Notes: generated from the sequence alone by a model not told the origin. A DNA stretch of 64,000 nucleotides from Doryteuthis pealeii (GCA_023376005.1 CM042157.1:26909379-26973378); one strand, 5' to 3'. Positions 20,745-30,456 are shown, counted from the first letter of the stretch. Program-made: numbers and translations.

Positions 20745-20786
20745 CTCTGAATGTACATTTCGGCCTATTATGCCTCATCAGCAGAG
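20745..20786 (-). ncRNA. Hammerhead ribozyme motif (HHR-a) downstream of a tRNA-like promoter
   Basis: Minus strand, 5' to 3': stem I strand CUCUG; core CUGAUGA; stem II GGC/GCC with loop AUAAUAG; GAAA; a minimal stem III formed within AUGUACAU; H17 = U; and stem I strand CAGAG, fully complementary. The core is complete. Twenty-seven nt upstream on the same strand lies a tRNA-like head with A and B boxes (20805-20880), so the motif may be part of a Pol III-transcribed SINE or retrozyme. It is unchanged in copy 3 (53735-53776). Confidence 0.75.
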
Positions 20787-20804
20787 TTATAGACTCGAAG
20801 CCGC

Positions 20805-20880
20805 TTTGTGTGTGATTCGAACCCTAACTGAACCCTGGCTGACAGTCGGAGACTCTAACCGTTACACTAGCAGGTCTTCC
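20805..20880 (-). mobile_element. tRNA-like SINE head with A and B boxes
   Basis: The minus strand reads GACCTGCTAGTGTAACGGTT, with the A box TAGTGTAACGG (20859-20869) matching TRGYNNARNNG. The B box GGTTCGAATCA is at about 20813-20823. It is directly followed by HHR-a. No 3' tail could be delimited. I do not call it a functional tRNA because the acceptor stem does not close. Confidence 0.6.
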
Positions 20881-20948
20881 CAGATTTCTCGCTTTGTTTA
20901 TAAACTCATATATTCTACATTTTTTGGAGACTTGCGACATGACAGTAT

Positions 20949-20949
20949 G

Positions 20950-20996
<47 letters not shown>
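20949..20996. repeat. (TA)n microsatellite
   Basis: TA tract about 70 bp upstream (on the minus strand) of the tRNA-like head. Confidence 0.95.
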
Positions 20997-21310
20997 GGTC
21001 TATGTATGATTATATGTGGATATGCGTATATATGGAATATATGTATTTATATATTGTTTTAATGTTCTTATTTTTCTAACATTAATATTCCATATGATAT
21101 ACGATATATCTTTATTAACTTTTCGTTCTCCGCTTATTCACGTTAAAGCATGCGCCATTATATGTTCTTCGCCTTCCATTTTTGCACATGCATTGATCAC
21201 GTCATTTGCTTTTCATAAACAAACGCCCATATGAAAATTAACGGTTAATAGCATCAGATTCACACAACCACTATACACTTAACATCTTTCATTCTGTTCC
21301 TCACCTAACA

Positions 21311-21357
21311 GTGTCCTGAAGATGGTATAGAATACCGAAATACTTAAGTATTGACAC
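21311..21357 (+). ncRNA. Hammerhead-like motif (HHR-c)
   Basis: Plus strand: stem I GUGUC pairs with GACAC at 21353-21357; core CUGAAGA; one extra U; stem II GGUAU/AUACC with loop AGA; GAAA; stem III AUACU/AGUAU with loop UA; H17 = U. All parts are present except for the extra U between core and stem II, which may weaken activity. In copy 3 (54298-54343) one A of GAAA is deleted, which should inactivate it. Confidence 0.6.
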
Positions 21358-21419
21358 TAAAAATTGTTTCCTGATCGTAACATCCTGTGTTTGTTATATT
21401 TTTAAAATATTTTCTTTCC

Positions 21420-21434
21420 ATATATATATATATA
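21420..21434. repeat. Short (TA)n tract after HHR-c
   Basis: TA repeat 63 bp downstream of HHR-c. A similar arrangement (hammerhead, about 40-60 bp, TA tract) follows HHR-d and HHR-e. Confidence 0.8.
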
Positions 21435-21569
21435 CAACTTTAAAAAAATAATTTCAAACGAATTTGACTACAAGTTTTTCCATGAACAAATGGACTCGCC
21501 ACTAATACATTTCTGCCGGATTATAGTGTCTTGTCAAACACTTTCTATAAACGATTTCTTTCACAAGAA

Positions 21570-21614
21570 TTTTTCTCCTGACGATGATTTAAGGTCGGAA
21601 CTAGTTGAGAAAAA
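21570..21614 (+). ncRNA. Degenerate hammerhead-like motif (HHR-d)
   Basis: An eight-base-pair stem I (TTTTTCTC with GAGAAAAA) encloses the core CUGACGA, a wobble-rich stem II (UGAUU/GGUCG), then GAAC instead of GAAA and a very short stem III (CUAG). The change at the fourth base of GAAA makes activity doubtful. In copy 3 (54553-54597) stem II pairs better (UGAUC/GGUCG). It lies 213 bp after HHR-c on the same strand. Confidence 0.4.
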
Positions 21615-21639
21615 TAGATAACATACTTATTCCAGTTTG

Positions 21640-22388
21640 TCATCACTTTTTGTTCATGTTATATATATGTATGTATCTGTGTGTGTAGTGTGTGCGTGTA
21701 TGTGCGTGTAGTAGTTATTGTATGGACTTGGAAATACTGTATTGTCTAAGTTAATTTTATGTGTATTGATCAGGCGAAACTTTCTCTATTATTAGCCATT
21801 TTTGACGAATTGCTGTTAAAACCAGACACGCACAGACAGACAGTTGATATTTAATTAAAAACTGAAGTTAACTCAAGATATGTTTTTCAGATTCAGTTTC
21901 ATCTATTAATAACTCAGGGACATTTTTTTCCACAAAAGTACGCACATATGTACTAAGACATACACAGGAGCTTATGTGATTATATATATTTACAAGAAAA
22001 AACGTGACCCTTAGAGTCACCATTAAGCTCTGGGTAGATAAGTGGGATTAGGGAAAATTTGAATTGCAAAGTGAATTAAATTTTTAAAAAGAAAATAAAT
22101 ACGACCGGAGAATTAAAAAAAAGACTTTAAAATCACTTTTTAAAAATGATTTCTAAGAACGGGGAACTTTTTACCTAGTTGAGAAGTCACACGCTATCTG
22201 CTTCTGAAACATAGTTTCTTAGTATAAAAATATATTTCACTATCTCTAGTCACTCTATTTATACTCACAGAGAAACTAACACATATAGCGAGGAGGGAAT
22301 GAAGAAATACATACATAGAAAATGACATTTGAAAATTTTGACTAATTAAAACCATTCAAAATAGATTTTTCAAATATAACTCAATCCT
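21640..22388. other. AT-rich sequence, nothing recognised
   Basis: Contains short (TA)n and (GT)n runs near 21660-21705. Present in copy 3. No gene seen. Confidence 0.4.
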
Positions 22389-23140
22389 AGGAAATACATT
22401 TTCCCTATAAAGGCCAATGATCACAGGACCGGGTTCCTCCCATTGGCAACCCAGTAAACAGCAATTAATCATCTAGAAAAATTACTCACTTGTGACCTAC
22501 GTTTTAGAGGTATATTTTTAATGTGACATTATCTCAAGTGTGTAATGGATACACCAGCCACGGGTTTGTTACTTGTGATACTTATCCAAAGACAGTCTTG
22601 TTCTCTTCTTAGATGCAATCATCTCCAGTGTACCGTAACATCTACGGACATAAGTATCATTATTTGAAGTAATTTCTACTTCTATTATTCTTCTGCTCAT
22701 CTTTTTATGGCAAGCCCCAACCCCTTTTTATCATATGGGTGCTAGAAGGCGGTGACTGAGGGTCTACATGTCCTGGGTATGACGTTAAACTCTATCTGAT
22801 GGTGAGGTTTCAGTTCTGGAGGTTTGGGGAATGTGGAGCACCCCTTCATCACCATTGCTCCCTGGTCCACTCTGACCCGGAGTGGTAGTACCTGTTAGGG
22901 TCCCATCTATGGGTTAAATAGAAAAATGTATTTATAAAAAAATTGTATTATCCATTAAGAATTGATTTATTTCAAAACTTTATCGGCATTAAATGATCCA
23001 CTGAGGTTGATATGCCATAAAACAAAACAAACAATCTGCTCATCTTTGGTATCTTACGTTCTTCTTCTAGTGTCTGGACTTTGTCTTGGGGACTTCGTGC
23101 CTGGTCTTCCATTGGGGATTTCTCTTTATCAAGTAATATC
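22389..23140 (+). other. Segment of about 750 bp present only in copy 1
   Basis: Copy 3 passes directly from ACTCAATCCTAG to TAAGGAATATTTTATATG (about 55385), while copy 1 has about 750 bp between the same flanks. The extra segment contains a full family R element (22708-23028) plus about 320 bp to its left and about 110 bp to its right. The boundaries are not those of R itself, so this may be a deletion in copy 3 and not a simple R insertion in copy 1. Confidence 0.75.
22708..23028 (+). mobile_element. Family R interspersed repeat
   Basis: Closely matches 2788-3245 but lacks its internal duplication. The 3' terminus with CGGCAT and ATGCC(A/G) inverted repeats and TAAAACAAAAC is preserved. 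Confidence 0.7.
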
Positions 23141-23479
23141 AATTTAAGGAATATTTTATATGAATTTTTATTTCTATGCTTACACCTACTTAAAATTCTA
23201 CACTGCTGCTGCTGCTGCTACTGATACCAGTGAGTAGACAAGACCTATGTAAAACATTTTGATTATAAAAAAATGACATGAATTATAATCATTCTTCCTC
23301 AGATATAAACAGTCACGTGTCCATTGTGGGCGATAAAACCATCATATTTTTAGTGTATATATAAAGTATGGTAAAAAAAAACCCATCTAAATCAAAGCTC
23401 TATTCACCAAAACAAGCTGTATTTACCAAGAGAAATCAATTGTTACATAATTAATAGGTAGTTTATGAATTGTGTACGT

Positions 23480-23936
23480 ACCTGTAATAAGAATATTTGA
23501 ATCAGGGTCCGTTAGTTTCAGAAGAACGGGAGTTCAGTGATGATGATTGGCAACTGGTGACATCGCAGCTTGACCTCCCGGTAGAGCGCGATTAGACGAG
23601 TGAGAATTAGTTTATTCATATACGAACAGAGATTCAGGGCGAGTAGACTCAAACGTCGCTCGCTCGGAGAGTCGTTTCTCGATCCGCGCGGAATCAGGGG
23701 CTGGGTTGTTTGAAATCAAGGTTTATAAGAAGAAAAAAAAACAAGTTTGTTGTTGAGTTATTTAAACAAGAAATGACCAGCCGAAGAAATAAAGGAAGAA
23801 AGCAACCGGAAAAAACAGTTCCTTGGAGCAGCTCGAGAAGTGTAGCCGTGAGAAGAATATGGCGGCCGACGAGTTAGAATTAGCAGTAGACAACAAGTAG
23901 GAGAGTAAACCAATCAGCACCTCACTTCCTTCTCTG

Positions 23937-23937
<1 letters not shown>
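23480..23937 (+). promoter_or_regulatory. CpG-rich candidate promoter and first exon
   Basis: This is the most GC- and CpG-rich non-repeat stretch of the unit (for example CGTCGCTCGCTCGGAGAGTCG). It contains a small frame ATGGCGGCCGACGAG from 23859 to a stop at 23898 (MAADELELAVDNK). A GTAGGA that could be a weak splice donor overlaps the stop, so a first exon ending at about 23896 is possible. In copy 3 the ATG is ATA (56099-56101) and one G of GACGAG is missing, so the frame is not conserved. A CpG island-type promoter is inferred from composition only. A (CT)n tract follows. Confidence 0.35.
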
Positions 23938-23977
<40 letters not shown>

Positions 23978-24018
23978 ATATATATCTTTTTCTCTCTCTC
24001 TCCATCTCTCTCTCCCAG

Positions 24019-24079
<61 letters not shown>

Positions 24080-24090
24080 CCATTATATAT
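23938..24090. repeat. (CT)n microsatellite with a short TA interruption
   Basis: Nearly pure CT repeats. The copy 3 counterpart (56165-56480) is twice as long, with several TA interruptions. Confidence 0.95.
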
Positions 24091-24114
24091 TCTCTCCCCA
24101 TTAGTTTACACGAA

Positions 24115-24600
24115 TAGGAAAGGCATGGGCGGCCACAAACAAATTATCAGTACTATGGAAATCCGATCACACTGACAAGCTAAAGTGACAATTCTTCCAG
24201 GCTGTGGTTATATCAGTACTGTTGTATGGCTGCACCACCTGAACCCTAACAAAGCCCATTGAGAATAAGCTAGATGGGACTTGCACAAGAATGTTGCGTG
24301 CAATCCTGAACAGGTCGTGGAAGCAGCAACCCACTCAGAAGCAACTATATGGTCACCTGCCTCCTTCTCACAAAACATCCGGGTGAGACGGACTAGGCAT
24401 GCAGAACACTGCTGGAGAAGCGGGAACGAGCTCATAAGCGACGTTCTCATGGGGAAGCCAACACAGGGACATGCTAACGTAGGATGTACACTAAGGACCT
24501 ACATTGACCAACTATGCGAGGATCCGGGATGCTGCGCAGAGGACCTCCAAGGGGCAATGAGTGATAGGGAAGGTTGGTGAGAGATTGTCATGGATATCCG
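24115..24600 (+). pseudogene. LINE ORF2 C-terminal fragment, copy 1
   Basis: One frame reads WKSDHTDKLK, stop, FFQAVVISVLLYGCTT, stop, then NKLDGTCTRMLRAILNRSWK and QLYGHLPPSHKT. The frame from 24281 then reads VRRTRHAEHCWRSGNELISD through a TYIDQLCEDPGC segment to AMSDREGW. I recognise this as the post-thumb C-terminal region of a widespread invertebrate non-LTR retrotransposon. A frameshift lies near 24380, and upstream reverse-transcriptase motifs such as YADD are absent. It is dead, and a different family from the 7.3-8.05 kb fragments. Confidence 0.75.
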
Positions 24601-24715
24601 TGCTGCGTGCGCGACATGATAATGATTTACCCGAAGTGTGGGCATACAACACAATGAAACGGTAATTTCTTTTAAAGCAGTCTTTGCTTTCGCTACCCTT
24701 ACTCTAATTAGTTAC

Positions 24716-24986
24716 CCATTGATCAAAGCAGCTTTGTCGGCTAGGGTCGAAGAATCCACTGAGTGGATCTCAGCAGAGGGATAAGAGTCCCCCACTGGGA
24801 CCACCTCTTGGGCCTGAGCGGCGACCCGTGATGTTTAAGGATGGAACCCTGGTGGCTGAGGAGTCCATAACATGCAACAGAGTTTGGTCCGTACTAAGTC
24901 TAGACGGGCGGTCGGTGTGGCCCCCTCCAATGAATCGACTGGTCATATCAAGCATCCATATGATTGTCGCAACCCTATTGCTCTTA
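24716..24986 (+). mobile_element. Family Q interspersed repeat
   Basis: Ordered blocks GGCTAGGGTCGAAGAATCC, CGGCGACCCGTGATG, TAAGGATGGAACCCTGGTGG, ATGAATCGACTGGTC and TTATGGCAACCCCC. Related copies are at 13395-13635, 31170-31440 and 63690-63890. It continues without a break into family R at 24987. Confidence 0.6.
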
Positions 24987-25310
24987 TGGCAACCCCCTAA
25001 CCCTTTTTAACATATGTGATAGAAGGCTAAGCATCTTATTGTCTTGGGTAGGACGTTAAACTATATCTGATGGTGAAGTTTCATTTCTGGAGTTCTGGGG
25101 GATATGGAGTACCCATTCATTCCAATTATTCCCAGATCTACTCTGACTCGGAGTGGCAGTAACAGTCAGGGTCCCAACTATAGGTTAAATAGAAAAATAA
25201 GTTTAAAGAAAATGTGTTTAAAATGAATTCACAAAAGAAAAATCAGGAGGAGCAAAACAAAATATTTTCGGCATAAAATGACCCAATGTGTTGACATGCC
25301 GTAAAATCCA
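24987..25310 (+). mobile_element. Family R interspersed repeat
   Basis: Diverged copy that keeps the TCTGACTCGGAGTGGCAGTA block and the terminus CGGCAT...ATGCCGTAAAATCC, followed by a short (AACC)n run at 25308-25328. Confidence 0.65.
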
Positions 25311-25535
25311 ACCAACCAACCAACCAACCGAAATTGGTCAAAGCTCATCTAAAACTCCTTTAATACGTTTGAGAATAGAATAATAATATCAGGAAACGAT
25401 TACACCAAGTAATAATTTATTAACCGGGATTTTAAAAACCATTTTGCAAATTAGGCATGCCATTTTAAATTAAGCATAACTATTTTATATAAACTGCATT
25501 TCTTTTCAGTAACCTCAATTTCATCCAATTAAACT
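25311..25535. other. AT-rich spacer, possible Helitron-like internal sequence
   Basis: The stretch TTAATTAACCGGG...TTGCAAATTAGGC resembles internal Helitron sequence (TTTGCATATTAAT) weakly. No ends are found. Confidence 0.25.
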
Positions 25536-25539
25536 CATT

Positions 25540-25681
25540 GCATCCCAAAGGAGAGGGGGGGAGGGGAGAGAGAAGAGGGAGAAAGGGAGAGAGAGAGAGA
25601 GAGAGAGAAAGAGATTTCCAAGTGTTAAAAATTGTTATCATTAGGAGGGAAGAGAGAAAGGTGAAAGAGAAAGAGAGAGAA

Positions 25682-25720
<39 letters not shown>

Positions 25721-26459
25721 AGAGAGAGATTTCCAAGTGTTAAAAATTGTTATCATTAGGAGGGAGAGAGAAAGAGTGAAAGAGAAGAGAGAGAAAGGGA
25801 GAGAGAGAGAGAGAGAAGGAAGAGAGGAGGAGGGAGAGAGAGAAAGAGCGCGGGGAGGAAGAGGGACACAGGGCGAGAGAGAGAGAAAGAGAGAGAAAGA
25901 GAGAGGGAGGGAGAAAGAGAGGGAGGGGAAGAGAGGAAAGGGAGAAGGGGAGAGAGAGAAAGGGAGAGAGGAGAGGGAGAGAGGGAGGGAGAAATAGAGA
26001 AAGAGGCGAGGGAGGGAGAGAGGAACACAGGGAGAGAGAGAGAGAAAGAGAGAGAAAGAGAGAGGGAGGGAGAGAGAGAGAAAGAGAGAGAGAAGGAGAG
26101 GGAGGGAGATAGAGAAAGAGAGAGAGGGGAAGAGAGAGAGAGAGAGAGAAAGGGAGGGAGAGAGAAGAGAGAGCGAAGAGATTTCCAAGTGTTAAAAATT
26201 GTATCATTAGGAGGAGAGAGAAAGAGTGAAAGAGAAAGAGAGAGAAAAGGGAGGAGAGAGAGAGAAAGAGAGAGAGGGTGACACAGGGAGAAAGAGAAAG
26301 AGAGAGGGAGAGAGAAAGTGAGAGAGAAGGAGAGAGAGGAGGAGGGAGATAGAGAAAGAGAGCGAGGGAAGGAGAGAGGGAACAGGAAGAGAGAGAGGAA
26401 GAGAGAGAGAAGGGAGAAAGGGAGAGAGGGAGATAGAGAAAGGGAGAGAGGGAGGGAGG

Positions 26460-26490
<31 letters not shown>

Positions 26491-26690
26491 AGATAGAGAG
26501 AAGAGAGCGAGGGAGGGAGAGAGGGACACAGGGAGAAAGAGAGAGAAGAGAGAGAAAGAGAGAGGAGGGAGAGAGGGAGAAAGAGAGAGGAAGGAGAGGG
26601 AGGGAGAGAGAGAAAGAGAGAGAGGAGAGAGAGAGAGAGAGAAAGCGAGGGAGAGAGATAGAGAGAGAGAGAGAGATTTCCAAGTGTTAA
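25540..26690. repeat. (GA)n array with a recurring non-GA spacer
   Basis: Long purine-only GAGA tracts are interrupted by a conserved spacer containing GATTTCCAAGTGTTAAAAAT and TGTTATCATTAGGAGGG, at about 25613, 25728, 26178 and 26675. A subsidiary phrase, GGACACAGGGAGAGA or close variants, recurs inside the tracts. Serine/leucine-rich frames of up to 315 codons on the minus strand are artefacts of the dinucleotide repeat. Confidence 0.95.
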
Positions 26691-26964
26691 AAATTGTTAT
26701 CATACATAAAAATTAGTCGCAAAAATTCCCGTAAATATCATCGAAAACAATTGCAGTAATTAAAACATGGCGTTCTAAAATTGCGCGACCGGATTCAACC
26801 TGGAAATGTCTTTAATTTGCTCATGGAGTCGGCCTGATTTCAAAATGGTATGATATGTTGGGCTAGTGCCTCTAGGAATTAAGTTGAAAAATTTCTTACA
26901 CGACGGCACTTTCTTTTATCATTAGTGAAGTAAGTAAAGTAGGTGGAGTAGCATATTATCAGAA

Positions 26965-27130
26965 ATGGAGTCTATCCTCTTTTCACTAGCGATAGACCAA
27001 GGAGATGTTTTTTGCGTCTAAGGTGGAGCGCAATACCTACTATAGGCTCTCCACTTTACCGCACAAATCCAAGCTGTGCTTCTCATGCGCTCATTTGGTA
27101 AGGGCCGGTATCGAAACTGGAATATTGTAT
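26965..27130 (-). mobile_element. tRNA-derived SINE, family S2 (incomplete)
   Basis: Body blocks GGAGTCTATCCTC, CACTAGCGATAGACCAAGG and GGTGGAGCGCAA, and a B-box-like GGTATCGAAAC near 27108, are in the usual S2 order. The tRNA head beyond the B box is missing. Confidence 0.6.
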
Positions 27131-28200
27131 TTACAACGCGGATTGGCAAGAAATATTGGATAAGCTAATACGAATTCGATCTTAGACTAGGGATCGACTT
27201 TGGATTTAGATCCAGACTCATCCTAGGACAAATCGTTGCCTACAGAGGTGACACTAATATCGAGTAAAGGATCAATGTGCATCAGCACTATTGGAATTTT
27301 ATAACAAATAGTGGAAAGCAAGATTTGACACAATCAGCTCACAAACACACACATTCTGCATATATAAGAATATAAACTATCGAAGAAAATTTTCGTGGGA
27401 AGGAAAAATAAACTGTTACATAATCTATGCGGTTGCATAAGATTATTGTCGGTCCCCTGTAATTCTGAGGGGATGACCCTTTTCATACCATGGCCAGGTC
27501 CTTCCATGGAAAATTACAGAAGCCCGCCAAAATACGTGAAGTCACGTGGGACCTTTTTCAGAGTCCCCAGTTTGCAGTTAGACGTCAGGCAGAGAAGTCG
27601 ACCATTTTATGCTCTGCCTAAACTGGAACTCACGCGCGCTATGTTAGTTAGAGGATTATGTATAGTTAAGGAATAAAAGTTTGGATAATTAATATATTCT
27701 TGTGGTTAATGAATGTCTTGGTAACAAGACTAAGAAATGACGACCAGCCAGCAAGAACATAGTATCTTTTAAGATACAAGCTCTTACTTGAAATGTATAG
27801 AACAGTATTTTTTTATTGTAATATGAGTCCTTCTGCTTAAATTTTAATTAACTAACCATCAGCAGTTTTACGGTAGGATTGCAGTGGCGGGAGAGCTGAG
27901 TGAGCAACTTAATGTATACAAAGATTTAATGGTATATCAACCTTCGTGGTTATTTAATGCCAAATCCATTCATTTAAAGAACAGTAGTGGTACTATTTAA
28001 ACCATATATGAAGAAATAAATGTTTGCATTACTTGTGTAAAATATTACAGAAATCTTTCTGTTTATTTTTTATTTGTGTCTTGTTGGCTAACATGTATTT
28101 TTTATTCATTGAAAGCATCAGATAATTGGACTATTTATAAATTACTTGATCAGGATTTTTCACAATCAATATTATAATACTGGGTCTAATTCAATTAGGC
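27131..28200. other. No gene recognised; family R-like terminus inside
   Basis: Mixed-composition sequence. At about 27928-27965 a minus-strand copy of the family R terminus occurs (TGGTATATCAACC...TTAATGCCA). A 93-codon frame at 27395 has no recognisable domain, and its start shifts in copy 3. Confidence 0.35.
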
Positions 28201-28313
28201 TAAAATTGCAGCCCCATTAGGCGGTCACGCCAAAGGCAGTGGTTTCTGCCAGATCGACAGAATTATGCAATTTATGACCTTGACCAGTACTTAGATACGT
28301 GACCGCATAGTAA

Positions 28314-29060
28314 TGTGGAGGAGTGGTTAGCGTAACGGCTATCGTTGTAGAAAATGTAATCGGCGGTGCGAGTTCAAATACCGGACACAGCTGTTTGTGT
28401 TTCACTTCGCGCTGATTCTCTTGAAAAAGGCATGAATCTATCTGCCTTCAGCCAGCTATGGGTAAATTGAATTTGTAGAGGTGCTCGTGGTGCAATGATC
28501 ACCGATGATGGAAATGGACACGGCGACCCGAGTTCAGATCCTGGACGAGGCTGTTTGTGGTTCATTTCGCGCTGATTCTCTTGAAAAGGTCATGAATCTA
28601 TCTGTCTCCAGTCAGCTATGGATAAATTGAATTTGTGTAGGTGCTCGTGGTGCAATGATCACCGATGTTGGAAATGGACACGGCGACCTGAGTTCAAATC
28701 CTGGACGAGGCTGTTTGTGGTTCACTTCGCGCTGATGCTCTTGACAAAGGTATGAATCTATCTGTCTCCAGCCAGCTATGGATAAATTGAATTTGTGTAG
28801 GTGCTCGTGGTGCAATGATCACCGATGTTGGAAATGGACACGGCAACCCTAGTTCAAATCCTGGACGAGGCTGTTTGTGGTTCACTTCGCGCTGATGCTC
28901 TTGACAAAGGCATGAATTCATCGGTCACTAGTCAGCTATAAGTAGATTGAATTTGTGGAGGTGCTCGTGGTGAACAGGGCACCGTCGCTGGAAATTGACC
29001 CGGCGACCCGAGTTCAAATCCTGGACGAGGCTGTTTGCATTTCACTTCGCGCTGAGGCTC
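28314..29060 (+). repeat. Tandem array of five tRNA-SINE units, 160-bp period
   Basis: Unit starts are at about 28314, 28475, 28635, 28795 and 28955, a spacing of 160 bp. Each unit has an A-box-like TGGTGCAATGA (TGGTTAGCGTAACG in the first), a B box GAGTTCAAATCCTGG or close variant, and GCTGTTTGTGGTTCACTTCG. The last unit passes into the S1-like SINE 3' body (CTTGGAAAATTTATG to GGAGAAGGAAAACCC, to about 29160). Tandem amplification of a SINE promoter region is unusual. Copy 3 has five units as well. Confidence 0.85.
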
Positions 29061-29160
29061 TTTCATATACCCTTGGAAAATTTATGAATTCAACTATTCT
29101 CGGACAGACTGGGCTCCTTAGTTAGGCAACAAGCCTAGGAGAAGGAAAACCCTGAATTCA

Positions 29161-29380
29161 ACCCTATTTCTTAGTTTAATGACATATAAACCTTCACGGG
29201 TTATTTAATGCCAAAACATCCGCGTAGAAGAATTGTAGTATTAGCATTATACCCATAGTAAAAGATGTTCATACATTTCCCAAGGGGAGTAGTCCAAAAG
29301 TGAACGTAATAGTACGACTAGAGTTTGAATACGCTTACTAGGATTTCATTGTCCTGTATGTTAACTAATATGTCACCCGG
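29161..29380. other. Spacer with family R-like terminus
   Basis: TAATGACATATAAACC...TTAATGCCA at about 29175-29212 is a minus-strand R-type end. Nothing else is recognised. Confidence 0.35.
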
Positions 29381-29384
29381 AATC

Positions 29385-29545
29385 CCCATCTAGGTGGAGA
29401 GAGAATAGTTGAATGTATACTTTTCCCAATGGTAATTACCGCTGTGTAGAATGCAACCAGTTTGGCCCAGGATTTGAACTCGTCTCACCGAATCTATTTT
29501 CTACAAGAAGAAACATTATACGACCTGCGCTTCAAAAGTTAGTAG
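29385..29545 (-). mobile_element. tRNA-derived SINE fragment (family S1-like)
   Basis: The minus strand has AATAGATTCGGTGAGACGAG followed by TTCAAATCCTGGGCC (B box) and a CATTGGGAAAAG block. A diverged duplicate is at 30125-30265. Confidence 0.5.
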
Positions 29546-29579
29546 TTAGATGGGTGACCACTTAGTCTAATTAATATGA

Positions 29580-30300
29580 GGCGTGTATTTACTATGATGA
29601 GGGGGAGTGTAAACTATGGAGTCGTTATGGTGACTGAAGCAAAATGCGGCGAGAGCAATAGACATATGGTACCTCATTAATGGGTTCTGTCGAAAGAGCC
29701 AAGAATTCGCAGATAAATTCTTGTAAGAAGATAGCCCGCCAAATATTAATTTACGACACTAAATTGCATCTATGGGAATTGATACGTTGCTGGTGACGTA
29801 GTTTCGGTAGCAGACAGGCAGACAGACACTTAGTCTCTATTATAATAAGATTAAGCATGTGAACAGCAGTCACGGAATCGTAAAAGGGGAGTGATTGATT
29901 TTTTTTACATAGTTACAAACTTGACAACGGATTTTAACTATGATGAGGGAGTGTAATATATGGAGTCGTTATGGTGACTGGGATAAAAATACGGCGAGAA
30001 CAATAGAGATATGGTACCTCATTAATGGGCTCTGTCGAAAGAGCTAAGAATTCGCAGACAAAACCATGTAAGAAGAAATCCCGCCAAAAATTATCTTACG
30101 ACACTAAATTGCATCTAGGGATGAGTATCTGGGGTATGTAGACTTTCCCAATGGTAATTAGTGATGTGTGGAATGCAATCAGCCTGGTCCAGGATTTGAA
30201 CACGTCTCACCGTGTCCATTTTCTACGACGAGAAACATTATACGACCTGCGCCTCAAAAGTTAATAGTTAGATGGGTGACCACTTACTCTAATTAAGACG
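29580..30300. repeat. Local tandem duplication with Helitron-like end
   Basis: A block containing GGAGTCGTTATGGTGACTG, ATGGTACCTCATTAATGGG and CTAAATTGCATCTA occurs at about 29590-29785 and again at 29945-30120. Between them, at about 29810-29852, the minus strand shows a Helitron 5' end (TCTTATTATAATAGAGACT then TGTCTGTCTGCC). Its 3' end was not found. Confidence 0.55.
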
Positions 30301-30456
30301 AAGCATCAATACTAGTCAACGTAAAGGTTAGTAATTAGCCATAATCTAGAACAAAGTACTCATTAATTAGTAGTTGATTTAGACTATTAAAGTGTAGTAA
30401 ACGAAATATTGCTTCGTAAATGGGATTTTGACTTAAATAGATTCTACTCTTAATCT

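Noticed and set aside
25756..26703. Open frames of up to 315 codons rich in Ser, Leu and Phe on the minus strand
   Set aside because: They are translations of a (GA)n/(CT)n tract, which lacks stop codons in several frames at once. The counterpart frame of 391 codons at 58036-59211 is the same artefact.
28217..28921. Short frames containing PGFELGSPCPFP-type repeats on the minus strand
   Set aside because: They are antisense translations of the tandem tRNA-SINE units; the repeat explains them.
28314..29060. Cluster of genuine tRNA genes
   Set aside because: A and B boxes are present but no unit closes a normal acceptor stem, and the units are joined to a SINE body.
28314..29060. CRISPR-like array
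   Set aside because: The repeat covers the whole 160-bp unit with no unique spacers, and the genome is animal.
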